Below are positions 54,207 through 62,179 of a DNA stretch of 64,000 nt, piece by piece. The stretch is taken from contig JBBCGJ010000001.1 in assembly GCA_037200985.1 (NCBI GenBank), positions 2,952,756-3,016,755 on the forward strand, given 5' to 3'. The DNA comes from Rhizomicrobium sp. (GTDB lineage: Bacteria > Pseudomonadota > Alphaproteobacteria > Micropepsales > Micropepsaceae). The position numbers and the translations under genes are program-made. Position 1 is the first letter of the stretch; every line of letters starts with the position of its first letter. Below the pieces are notes generated by a model. That model searched no databases. It saw only the letters and a program-made list of their open reading frames with translations, and had not been told where the DNA came from.

Positions 54207-55673
54207 ATGAACGTTAGCGGCGGTGCTTTTCCTAGGGACGCAAGAGCCATTGGCATGCCCCAGACTTGGCGGGCCGACGTTCCAGCCGATCAGGCTGCAT
54301 CGCCGCTCGCGCTGGCGAGCGACGCCGTGGTCATCGTCGGTCTTAGCATCGTTACCGGGGTTTTCTTTCACCTCGTGACGCGAGATATCCTTGGAGACAT
54401 ACCGGCGTTTACGGCAACCGGCATCATCGTAGCCGTTCTGTTCTGCGGCATGGCGCGGCTGCAGGCCACCCGCGACAAGCGCGCCAGTACGACACGCTTG
54501 GGACGCGCGCGCATGGCGGCGCTCGCATGGTGCAGTACATTTCTCTTCCTCCTGACTCTGGCCTTCTCGATGAAGATCAGTTCAGAATTCTCGCGGGGGG
54601 CAATTTTCTTTTTCTTTCTGGCCGGTTTCGCCGGCAGCATCGCCTCGCGCGTGCTTACGCCACGCCTGCTGGCACGCTGGATGACGACCAACGCTTATCG
54701 CGGCCTGGAAGTACTCATCATCGCGCCGCACCGGTCGGGGAGCACAGCGGCTCTATTCGCCGAACTTGCGCAACGCGGCTGCATGAATATCCGCGCCATT
54801 GAATTCGACGACGCCTGCACAGGTGCACCCTGGGCTGGCGAGCGCCGGCGCCTATTGCAGAAGGTATTCGAGGTCGCCCGTTCGGCCGCACCGGGGGAGA
54901 TCTATGTGGTTGCTGGCCGTCTGCCTTTCGATGCCGCGGCGAGCTTGATGTCGGGACTTCGTCTTTTACCGCGCGCAGTGTATTTCGTGCCGGACGAACA
55001 AATCTCGGCCCTCCTGCAGAATTCGGTAAATGGCCTCGGTGGCATCGTTACGCTGGAGATGCAAAAGTCGCCGCTGACAAAGACGGAACGCGGCATCAAG
55101 CGCGCCATGGACGTGACGATTGCAGCGATAGCGTTGCTGTTCACAGCCCCACTTCTTGCGGCCGCTGCGGTCGCGATCAAGTCAGACTCAGTTGGCCCTA
55201 TGATCTTTCGCCAAACGCGCCTTGGCTATCGCGGGCAGCCATTTCAGATCCTCAAATTCCGCACGATGACGGTGCAAGAAGACGGTGCCGTCGTCACGCA
55301 GGCGTCACGTAACGATCAACGGGTCACCCGCATCGGAAAATGGCTGCGCAAATCCAGCATCGACGAGTTGCCACAGCTATGGAATGTGCTGAAAGGCGAG
55401 ATGTCCATCATCGGGCCACGGCCGCATGCATCGGCGCACGACGCCTATTTCGCGAAGCTCATCGAGAACTACGAGGTACGCCAGCACGTGAAGCCCGGTC
55501 TCACCGGCTGGGCCCAAGTTAACGGCTTGCGCGGCGAAACGCCGAACTTGGATCTCATGTATCGTCGGATCGAAGCAGATCTGTGGTACGCGAGCAACTG
55601 TAGCCTGGGTCTTGACTTCCAAATTCTGATCAAAACTTTTGCCACTGTGGTTGGACAAGAGAACGCGTTTTGA
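54207..55673 (+). CDS. Undecaprenyl-phosphate sugar phosphotransferase (exopolysaccharide initiator)
   Basis: The product has 488 residues; ATG 54207 is preceded by GTGGGG, with GTG 54198 possible. Several N-terminal membrane segments (VVIVGLSIVTGVFFHLV, LAWCSTFLFLLTLAF), a Rossmann-like middle and the C-terminal bacterial sugar transferase domain are present: KRAMDVTIAAIALLFTAPLL, FRQTRLGYRGQPFQILKFRTM, SIDELPQLWNVLKGEMSIIG and KPGLTGWAQVNGLRG. This is the WcaJ/GumD layout that loads the first sugar phosphate on undecaprenyl phosphate. The flippase and other genes at 60280-64000 would complete the pathway. Confidence 0.92.
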   Translation: MNVSGGAFPRDARAIGMPQTWRADVPADQAASPLALASDAVVIVGLSIVTGVFFHLVTRDILGDIPAFTATGIIVAVLFCGMARLQATRDKRASTTRLGRARMAALAWCSTFLFLLTLAFSMKISSEFSRGAIFFFFLAGFAGSIASRVLTPRLLARWMTTNAYRGLEVLIIAPHRSGSTAALFAELAQRGCMNIRAIEFDDACTGAPWAGERRRLLQKVFEVARSAAPGEIYVVAGRLPFDAAASLMSGLRLLPRAVYFVPDEQISALLQNSVNGLGGIVTLEMQKSPLTKTERGIKRAMDVTIAAIALLFTAPLLAAAAVAIKSDSVGPMIFRQTRLGYRGQPFQILKFRTMTVQEDGAVVTQASRNDQRVTRIGKWLRKSSIDELPQLWNVLKGEMSIIGPRPHASAHDAYFAKLIENYEVRQHVKPGLTGWAQVNGLRGETPNLDLMYRRIEADLWYASNCSLGLDFQILIKTFATVVGQENAF

Positions 55674-55696
55674 TTGCCGCCCATTTGTTGGTTGCC

Positions 55697-55725
55697 GCGC
55701 GATAACAACGGTTATCGCGCTTTTT
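55697..55725 (+). terminator. Intrinsic terminator of the sugar transferase gene
   Basis: A perfect 10-bp stem (GCGCGATAAC at 55697-55706, GTTATCGCGC at 55711-55720) with a 4-base loop AACG is followed by TTTTT. It lies 24 bases after the stop codon, so the sugar transferase is transcribed alone. Confidence 0.9.
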
Positions 55726-55776
55726 AAATCGAACCCCATGAAGGCAGCTGTCAAGGGGGGATTTAGCGGCGGTTTC

Positions 55777-55830
55777 CGGGATTACGCGGGATTTGCCGGG
55801 ATATAGTGAGATACCGCGAGATGCGGTGAT
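55777..55830. repeat. Degenerate 10-bp tandem repeat (CGGGATTNNN)
   Basis: Five consecutive 10-base units fit CGGGATTACG, CGGGATTTGC, CGGGATATAG, TGAGATACCG, CGAGATGCGG, with a sixth weak unit. The phase equals one helical turn, so the conserved GRGAT faces one side of the DNA. It lies between a terminator and an IS630 end. It could be a protein-binding array or a decayed repeat; function unknown. Confidence 0.5.
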
Positions 55831-55959
55831 CGCACGTTCGAATATTTCCCGTCCTACAAAGAACAGGCGACCATGTGAGCGTAGATAACTTTCGTCTTTC
55901 GTGACCTTACAAAACCTGACATTATGAGGAAAGGTCATAATGAGCTGGCTTTTCTAATA

Positions 55960-57135
55960 AATCATACCAACGGCCTTAGTTTCTGACTCGTGAGGATTCA
56001 ACGCGGCCGCTGTCTGTGATTCGCTTTGCGAGGTGATTCGCGAAGGGGATCGGCGATGGCGATCAAGATTTTGCGTTCGGAACACAGTGCTTCGGATTTG
56101 CGGCGGGAGGCGGCCAAGACGCGGCACGCCGATCAGGCTCGCCGGTTGCTGGCGCTGGCACTGGTGCTGGAAGGCACGTCTCGCACGGACGCGGCAACGG
56201 CGTGCGGCATGGATCGCCAGACGCTGCGCGACTGGGTGCATCGCTATAATGCGTCAGGCATCGATGGTCTTGTCGACCGCAAGGCTCCAGGCCCAACGCC
56301 CCGGCTGACGGAGCAGCAGGAGGCTGAACTTGTCCAGATTGTGGAGCAAGGTCCCGATCTTGCGAACGACGGTATGGTGCGCTGGCGCCGCGTCGATCTT
56401 CGCGACGTGATCGCCGCGCGCTTTGGCGTTGCGCTTCACGAGCGCACCGTGGGCAAGGTGCTGGATCGTCTCAACTTCAGCCATATGTCGGTTCGCCCGC
56501 GCCATCCCAAAGCAGACGCCGATGCCCAAGAGGCGTTCAAAAAAACTTCGCGCAGCTTGTCGATCGCGCCTTGCCGGATGCCGCCAAAACCAAGCCGGTC
56601 GAGATCTGGTTCCAGGATGAAGCCCGGATCGGCCAGAAGGGAAGCTTGACCAGAATGTGGGCGCGGCGCGGGACACGCCCCACCGCGCCGCGCGATCAGC
56701 GCTACAAGTGGGCCTACCTCTTCGGCGCGGTCTGTCCCGAGCGCGCCTGTGCCGCCGGTCTGGTTCTTCCTTGCGCCAATACCAGGGCGATGACGGCGCA
56801 CCTCAAGGAGATCAGCCGGGCCGTCAGGCCAGGCGCCCATGCTGTCCTGGTCATGGACGGCGCTGGCTATCACGAGAAAGCCATCACCCACCTGCCGTCC
56901 AACATCTCGCTGCTGACGTTGCCGGCATACGCCCCCGAACTCAACCCGGTCGAGAATGTCTGGCAGTTCCTGCGCCAGAACCATCTCGCAAACCGCGTCT
57001 TCAAAGACTACGACGCCATCCTCGATGCTTGTTGCGACGCTTGGCGAAGCTTCCTCAGAAACCCAGACAATATCGCCTCGATAACCCAAAGATCATGGGC
57101 CAAATGTGTCAACCACTGAGGCCGTTGGTATCATT
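55960..57135 (+). mobile_element. IS630-family insertion sequence, intact ends
   Basis: The element is 1176 bp. Terminal repeats match in 20 of 22 positions counting the flanking TA context: left AATCATACCAACGGCCTTAG from 55960, right end the same inverted up to 57135. TA dinucleotides flank it at 55958-55959 and 57136-57137, the target duplication of the family. It separates the sugar transferase region from the terminase-like gene. Confidence 0.92.
56056..57119 (+). CDS. IS630 transposase, two frames joined at an A7 slippery run
   Basis: Frame 1 (56056-56649) encodes the HTH part (TDAATACGMDRQTLRDWVHR). The DDE catalytic part is in the -1 frame to 57119: IWFQDEARIGQKG, LVMDGAGYHEK and YAPELNPVENVWQFL. 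The frames meet at AAAAAAA (56539-56545); one added A, or one -1 step, gives TTC AAA AAA AAC TTC and joins AFKK to NFAQLVDRALPD, the normal family sequence. Transcriptional slippage or ribosomal frameshifting at A-runs is known in IS families; a simple loss mutation is the alternative. Ends and all catalytic residues are intact. Confidence 0.85.
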
Positions 57136-57154
57136 TAGAAACAACGAGTTAGCT

Positions 57155-57628
57155 ATGAACGATCCTACCAAGCTGACACCGAAACAACAATGCTTCGTCG
57201 ACGAATACCTTGTCAGTTTCAATGGCACCCAGGCAGCGATCAAAGCCGGCTACAGCGTGAAGACCGCGCGCGCCATCGCGAGCGAAAATTCGCGAAAGCC
57301 GGCCATTGCAGCCGCCATCGCCCGGCGCTCGCAAGCGCTGAGCAACCGCGCCGCAAGATACCGAGAACAATTCGTGGCAGAGGCAGCTCGTATCGCCTTC
57401 GCAGACCCCAGCGGGATCCGAGGCCCAGACGGGGAGATTCGAAATCCTGACGACTGGCCGGCAGAGACTTGGGACGCAATTCAGTCCGTCCGCTACAGCG
57501 AAAAACTGTCTTCGGGATGCAAGCCTAAAAGAGTCAGCTACCGCGCCGATATCCGGATGAAGGACAAGCTCAAAGCCTTAGACATCCTGGCGCGCTATTT
57601 GGGGATGTATGAAACGAAAGGCAGATAG
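57155..57628 (+). CDS. Phage terminase small subunit-like protein
   Basis: The product has 157 residues from ATG 57155. The N-terminus is typical of Terminase_2-type small subunits: LTPKQQCFVDEYLVSFNGTQAAIKAGYS, with the HTH, and a later YRADIRMKDKLKALDILARYLGMYE. These proteins recognise phage DNA for packaging. No large subunit, portal or head gene is near, so it is a phage or satellite remnant or is reused by a small mobile module together with the XRE and integrase genes. It begins 19 bases after the IS630 end, so its promoter may have been replaced. Confidence 0.82.
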   Translation: MNDPTKLTPKQQCFVDEYLVSFNGTQAAIKAGYSVKTARAIASENSRKPAIAAAIARRSQALSNRAARYREQFVAEAARIAFADPSGIRGPDGEIRNPDDWPAETWDAIQSVRYSEKLSSGCKPKRVSYRADIRMKDKLKALDILARYLGMYETKGR

Positions 57629-57633
57629 CGCGA

Positions 57634-57879
57634 TTAAACCTTCGGACGTCGGGTCAAGCGGACGCCCGGCTTATCCTCAGGACTGCCGATGAACTCGATA
57701 CCGGCGGATTCAAAGGCATTTTGTAGTGCTAATAGCGTCTGACTACGACTTTTCGGGACGCCCTCCATCTGCTCCAAACGCTTCACCGTGGGCAAACTCA
57801 CGCCCGATCTCACAGACACCTCCTGCCCCGACCAACGGAGGATGGCGCGCGCCGCTCTGATTTGAGCAGCGGTAATCAT
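57634..57879 (-). CDS. XRE-family HTH repressor
   Basis: The product has 81 residues with one Cro/C1-type HTH (IRAARAILRWSGQEVSVRSG, then VSLPTVKRLEQMEG) and a short C-terminal tail ending FIGSPEDKPGVRLTRRP, a common alphaproteobacterial form. No Shine-Dalgarno is seen and its ATG is only 2 bases from the first operator half, so a leaderless transcript is likely. It faces the terminase-like gene (5 bases apart) and is divergent from the integrase, the layout of a small repressor-controlled switch. Confidence 0.85.
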   Translation of the reverse strand: MITAAQIRAARAILRWSGQEVSVRSGVSLPTVKRLEQMEGVPKSRSQTLLALQNAFESAGIEFIGSPEDKPGVRLTRRPKV

Positions 57880-57880
57880 T

Positions 57881-57913
57881 CTTTGGTATTGATTATGATA
57901 CCAAAGGTATCAT
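57881..57913. promoter_or_regulatory. Overlapping XRE operators in the divergent promoter
   Basis: CTTTGGTAT (57881-57889) and ATACCAAAG (57898-57906) form a perfect 9-bp inverted repeat with an 8-base spacer. ATGATACC (57895-57902) and GGTATCAT (57906-57913) form a second perfect 8-bp repeat with a 3-base spacer, sharing its left half with the first. TATGAT (57894-57899) inside looks like a -10 box for the integrase. Three half-sites sharing one element fit cooperative repressor binding. Confidence 0.7.
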
Positions 57914-57948
57914 ATGATGTCTCTGAGATCATTCTTATTGGGCTGGAA

Positions 57949-58935
57949 GTGTCTCTGCGAACCATTACAAAACGATTTGGTCCCGACGGCAAGGGCAGAT
58001 TGCCGACCATCGGCAAGTTGCCTGACTGCGACTGGTCAGACGCGCTGGTGCGTATGGACGGCGCCTATTCAGCGAATACAATCCGCTCCTATCGTGCCGA
58101 TTTCTCCATCTTCGAAGCTTGGTGCCGGCAAGAATACCGGTGCGCCCTCCCCGCTGCGCCGGCGACGGTAGCGGACTTCGTGATTGCCCAAAGCAAAAGC
58201 GCGGCGCCAGCCACTGTGAGCCGACGCCGCGCTTCCATCGCCAAAATTCACAAGCTGCTGAAACTCGAAAGCCCTGTCGGCAGCGAAGAAGTAAATCTCG
58301 CCACCCGCACGGTCTTCCGTCAGAAAGGCCGCCGGCAGGACCAGGCGCTCGGCCTCTCCGCTCCACTCAAGCACAAGCTCATCGCCGCATGCCCGAACGA
58401 CCTGAGAGGCCTCCGCGACCGCGCCCTCATCGCCACCGGCTACGACACCCTCTGCCGCCGCGCCGAGCTCGTACAGCTGCAGACCGACGACCTGTCCATC
58501 CGGCCCGACAATTCCGGCACCATCCTGATCCGCAAATCCAAGACCGACCAACGCGGCGACGGCCGCCTGGCCTACCTATCGGCAGAAGCCATCCAGCATC
58601 TTCGGCGCTGGCTCGACGCGACCAGCCTGACATCCGGTCCGATCTTCCGAAACGTCCGCAATGCACACGCCGCCCAAGCCGCACTTCATCCCTACGCCGT
58701 CGTCCGCATCCTGAAAACCCGCGCCCAAGATGCGAACCTCGACAAGACTACCGTCGCCAAACTTTCCGGCCACTCGATGCGCGTCGGAGCCGCCCAAGAC
58801 ATGGCCGCCGCCGGCATCGACCTCGGCGCCATCATGCACGCGGGAGGATGGAAATCGGCGGATATGGTGATGCGGTATATTGAGCATATGGATGTGCAGA
58901 AGTCGGGAATGGCGAGGCTGTATTCCAGATACTGA
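57949..58935 (+). CDS. Tyrosine recombinase with GGW variant of the active site
   Basis: The product has 328 residues from GTG 57949; the frame is open further upstream but that part overlaps the operators. A core-binding domain (SANTIRSYRADFSIFEAWC) and catalytic domain are present. Catalytic residues are Arg171 (LCRRAEL), His275 and Arg278 (SGHSMRVG), Trp301 in HAGGWKS and nucleophile Tyr310 (VMRYIEH). The stop codon TGA is formed by the first three bases of the adjacent IS3 element, so a short tail may have been lost. It may serve the XRE/terminase-like module rather than the polysaccharide locus. Confidence 0.85.
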   Translation: MSLRTITKRFGPDGKGRLPTIGKLPDCDWSDALVRMDGAYSANTIRSYRADFSIFEAWCRQEYRCALPAAPATVADFVIAQSKSAAPATVSRRRASIAKIHKLLKLESPVGSEEVNLATRTVFRQKGRRQDQALGLSAPLKHKLIAACPNDLRGLRDRALIATGYDTLCRRAELVQLQTDDLSIRPDNSGTILIRKSKTDQRGDGRLAYLSAEAIQHLRRWLDATSLTSGPIFRNVRNAHAAQAALHPYAVVRILKTRAQDANLDKTTVAKLSGHSMRVGAAQDMAAAGIDLGAIMHAGGWKSADMVMRYIEHMDVQKSGMARLYSRY

Positions 58936-59038
58936 CCTGAGCTCCATCCTTCATCCAGTTGGAAGTAGAGCCTGACCTTCATTTGAGCCTTGCTGGCTCG
59001 GTGATGCAACGGGACGGGGCGCGGAGCCCCACAACGGT

Positions 59039-59886
59039 TCAAGCGACCCGTCCCCGTTGCATCGCGGGATCGCTGAGTTTGGCGTAGACCGCAGGCGGCA
59101 CGTTGCCGATGGCACTGTGCGGCCGGACGGTGTTGTAGTCGTCCTTCCAATCGGCAAGGGCTTCACGCGCGTGATGGAGTGAGGTGAACAATGTCTCGTT
59201 CAGCAGCTCGTCACGAAGCCGGCCATTGAAGCTCTCAATGAGGGCATTCTGGGTCGGTTTGCCGGGCGCGATGTAATGCCACTCGATCTGGGTCTCTTGC
59301 GACCATCGCAACGTCGCCATGTTGGTAAACTCGGTCCCGTTGTCGCTGACAATGGTCTTGGGCCTGCCGCGGCGTGCGATGACCGTGTCGAGTTCACGCA
59401 CCACGCGCAGTCCTGAGAGCGATGTATCGGCGACCAGCGCGACGCATTCGCGCGTGAAGTCGTCAACGACGGTGAGCATGCGGAAGCGCCGGCTGTCGGT
59501 CAGCGTGTCACTGATGAAGTCCAGCGACCAGCGTTGGTTCGGTCCCTGTGGCAATGCCAGCGGAGCCCTTGTTCCAAGCGCTCTTTTGCGTCCACCCCGT
59601 CGGCGCACCTGAAGGCGTTCCTCGCGATAGAGCCGCCTCAGCTTCTTGTGGTTCACGCGCGTGCCCTCGCGGTGTAGCAGGAGTTGCAGGCGCCGATAGC
59701 CAAACCGGCGCCGGACAGCGGCAAACTCGCGCAACCGAGCGCGCAGGACTGCATCGTCAGGCCGCACGCTGCGATAGCGCATGGACGTTCGATCGCCACG
59801 ATCACCTGACACGCCCGGCGCTGGCTCACCTCGAACACCTGGGCGAGATGAGCCATAGCTTGCCGCTTCACGACGGGCGTCACCAT
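59039..59886 (-). pseudogene. IS3 transposase OrfB with a frameshift
   Basis: The integrase-core catalytic triad is present: Asp in [10 protein letters not shown], Asp in VSDNGTEF and Glu in [18 protein letters not shown]. The N-terminal part starting [20 protein letters not shown] is in another frame from the remainder ([18 protein letters not shown]). Adding one G at about 59785 would join them as in related elements. A one-base deletion therefore breaks the gene, on top of the usual OrfA-OrfB frameshift at the A-run near 59886. Confidence 0.8.
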
Positions 59887-59890
59887 TTTT

Positions 59891-60144
59891 TTAGTTCAGT
59901 TCCTTCAGCATGGCGATATCGAGCATCGTCTCGGCCAACAGCTTCTTCAGCTTGCGGTTCTCTTCTTCCAGAACCTTCAACCGCCGGGCGTCCGACACGT
60001 CTATGCCGCCATACTTCGACTTCCATTTGAAAAATGTCGCGCTGCTGATCCGTGCTTGCGGCAAAAATCCGCCGTCTTCACCCCAGTGTCGTGCTCCCGC
60101 AGCACCCCAATGATCTGTTCTTCCGTGAACCGTGATCGCTTCAT
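59891..60144 (-). pseudogene. IS3 OrfA with a frameshift
   Basis: ATG 60144 with GGAAGGAGA upstream starts a normal OrfA (MKRSRFTEEQIIGVLREHD, KTADFCRKHG). The frame is lost at about 60049-60051, where relatives read GGCATCAGC and this copy has GGATCAGC. The second half (ISSATFFKWKSKYGG, leucine-zipper ENRKLKKLLAETMLDIAMLKELN) continues in another frame. A single lost C explains it. Confidence 0.8.
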
Positions 60145-60279
60145 CGTCCGTCTCCTTCCAGAGACCGGCCTCCACTCAAATCTGGAGGAAGTTCAGGGGC
60201 TCAGGTCACAAGGTAAGAACCATCGGGCGCATTAATAATCCTGGGTTCAAAACTTGGCGTGGCAATCGAATCCCGCATT

Positions 60280-62166
60280 TCAGTGATTTGTCGACGCGGA
60301 ACCGAATCGGTTTCCGGTTGTAGTCATTTTGACCGCCGTTCCTCCTTTTAGAAGAGAAATCCCTCCCGGCGACTGATCTGTCCAGATGTCGTCTGTAGCG
60401 ATCAGCCTGTCCCATCTGCCTGCATTTTGAAAAAAGTACCCGTCAAACCCAATATAGAGGGTTGCTTGGTCGCTCGTCGCACCCTTCCAATCATCGGTTA
60501 GGTTCAACACATAACCAGATTCAGCAACGCTGTTTTCCTCCTGCAGATAGACATTGCAAGGGGCTGCTGTCGTGCATGACGCACCATCGACTATCTGAGC
60601 GCCAACGCCGTCCCACTTTCCGCTGTCATCGAAGGTGCCGCGAGTGGAATCTACAAGTTTGACGATCGAAGAGCCTTGCGTAACCTGAACCTTGAAAGGG
60701 ACCTGTTTCCCGTGAGCATACAAACGGCTCGCGACAACGGAGATCGCACCCAATGCATCATCACTGCGAATGAGCGATTTGCCATAGCCCGGAGCAGCGA
60801 TCATGTCCCCGATGAAATAAAGCTCCCCCGACGTCAGCACATGAATGCTGTCGAAGGGCGCGGGAATGCTAACCATCTTGGGGTGGTGAGAACCTCCCTC
60901 AATTTGAAAATTATTGGTGAACGATATTAACCGGGGCCCTCGCCCTTTTGCGATATGTCTCGCGTTATACGTTCCGATTGTGACCCCCTCGCCGTAGTTA
61001 AAAACGGCGGCACCGTTAGAAAAAGTAAGCTGATTGTCCTCATCAGCGTTGGGATCCGTCTGTTGCGGGGGCGTCATTATTTCCAGAGTAGATTGCCCTG
61101 TCTGGCCATCTCCGCAGTCGCGCAAATGTATGTTGGAAAATTCCGCCTCTCGCACCGAAAAGTTCGTACCGAGGGCTTGGCCATTTCCACCGATTATCAA
61201 AGCGGAGCCTGAAAGATTTTCGACTGTTATGTCTTGTGCTTTGAAGCGATCCCATCCCGAAATTTGTATTCCCTGCGCGCCTGGCAGTGTCCGCCCGATT
61301 CCGAGACTCTGTGTCTGAACATCCGCGATCCAAACACCGTACATCGAGCCGCCAATATTTTGTCCCTCAATATTTCGTATCGCGGAATCGTTCTTTTTCC
61401 ATAACATAATTGGAGTCACCGCCACTGCGACCAACTCCGCCTGCCACGAGCCTATTACGTCAAGCGCAACTGGCACCTCACCCCCCTTGAGGGGCGGGTT
61501 CTGCAAAGTGATGCACTGCTTGCGTACATCAACAGAAGTTATGGTGAGCGGCGAAGGGTTTCCCTGAATTGCCACGGACTGCCCAACGGATATGCCGCGC
61601 AGCGAACTGACTCCGCATAAAATTCTATCTCCAGCTGCAACAATTCCGTTAGGAACCAACATCGGGCGCAGTGCTAACGTGGCAGTGCGTCTTGCGTGGT
61701 CAATCGCAACAATATAATTTGCGCCGGGAATGCCCAACCCGCCAATAGCCATTCCCACTTGCAATCCAGAGGTGCTTTTCAGCTGGATGACGTTGCTTTG
61801 AGCGGTGAGGGTCGCACCAACCTTAATTGGCAGCGACTTGAATGCATCGGTTGGAAGTAGCCGCGTGCCATACATCCAAAGGCTAACAGGACGGTCGATC
61901 ACGATCTGCGTGCTGACCCGGTGATCACCCGGCTTGCAAGCTCGCAATAATGACGGCTCATCGAGCTTTTGTGCCGCAACGGCGGAATTGATCGCCTTGC
62001 CGTAGTCCTCCAGCATGTCCGGGCGCATCCAATTTTCGATACATGAATCGGAAAATTGAACGGTCGAGGCCCTTGCGATCGGATGGACAACCGGAATTAC
62101 AAATATGAAGGCGATAATCGCTATCAAACGAAAATGGAAATTTCGACCGCGGTTGACCAACCTCAT
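60280..62166 (-). CDS. Secreted right-handed beta-helix protein of the polysaccharide locus
   Basis: The product has 628 residues. A basic N-terminus and long hydrophobic segment (FRLIAIIAFIFVIPVVHPIARAS) indicate export. The middle shows repeated short beta-strand turns (IRNIEGQNIGGSMYGVWIADV, FKAQDITVENLSGSALIIGGN, REAEFSNIHLRDC) as in pectate-lyase-like beta-helices. It could be a polysaccharide lyase, hydrolase or structural surface protein; no catalytic signature is recognised. It begins 14 bases after the flippase stop, so it is cotranscribed. Codon use is less GC-rich than in the core block. Confidence 0.7.
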   Translation of the reverse strand: MRLVNRGRNFHFRLIAIIAFIFVIPVVHPIARASTVQFSDSCIENWMRPDMLEDYGKAINSAVAAQKLDEPSLLRACKPGDHRVSTQIVIDRPVSLWMYGTRLLPTDAFKSLPIKVGATLTAQSNVIQLKSTSGLQVGMAIGGLGIPGANYIVAIDHARRTATLALRPMLVPNGIVAAGDRILCGVSSLRGISVGQSVAIQGNPSPLTITSVDVRKQCITLQNPPLKGGEVPVALDVIGSWQAELVAVAVTPIMLWKKNDSAIRNIEGQNIGGSMYGVWIADVQTQSLGIGRTLPGAQGIQISGWDRFKAQDITVENLSGSALIIGGNGQALGTNFSVREAEFSNIHLRDCGDGQTGQSTLEIMTPPQQTDPNADEDNQLTFSNGAAVFNYGEGVTIGTYNARHIAKGRGPRLISFTNNFQIEGGSHHPKMVSIPAPFDSIHVLTSGELYFIGDMIAAPGYGKSLIRSDDALGAISVVASRLYAHGKQVPFKVQVTQGSSIVKLVDSTRGTFDDSGKWDGVGAQIVDGASCTTAAPCNVYLQEENSVAESGYVLNLTDDWKGATSDQATLYIGFDGYFFQNAGRWDRLIATDDIWTDQSPGGISLLKGGTAVKMTTTGNRFGSASTNH

Positions 62167-62179
62167 CCCAAGCGCCTCA

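Larger units (their letters stand above)
58933..60208 (-). mobile_element. IS3-family insertion sequence, degenerate
   Basis: The element is 1276 bp. The ends begin TGACCTGAGCTCC at 58933 and, inverted, TGACCTGAGCCCC at 60208. Flanking bases (TAC before, CAA after) do not form the expected 3-4-bp target duplication, so one flank has been rearranged. Inside the left end an inverted repeat (59003-59019 with 59047-59063, TGCAACGGG core) flanks the transposase stop. Both open frames carry one-base deletions, so the copy is inactive by itself. Confidence 0.88.
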
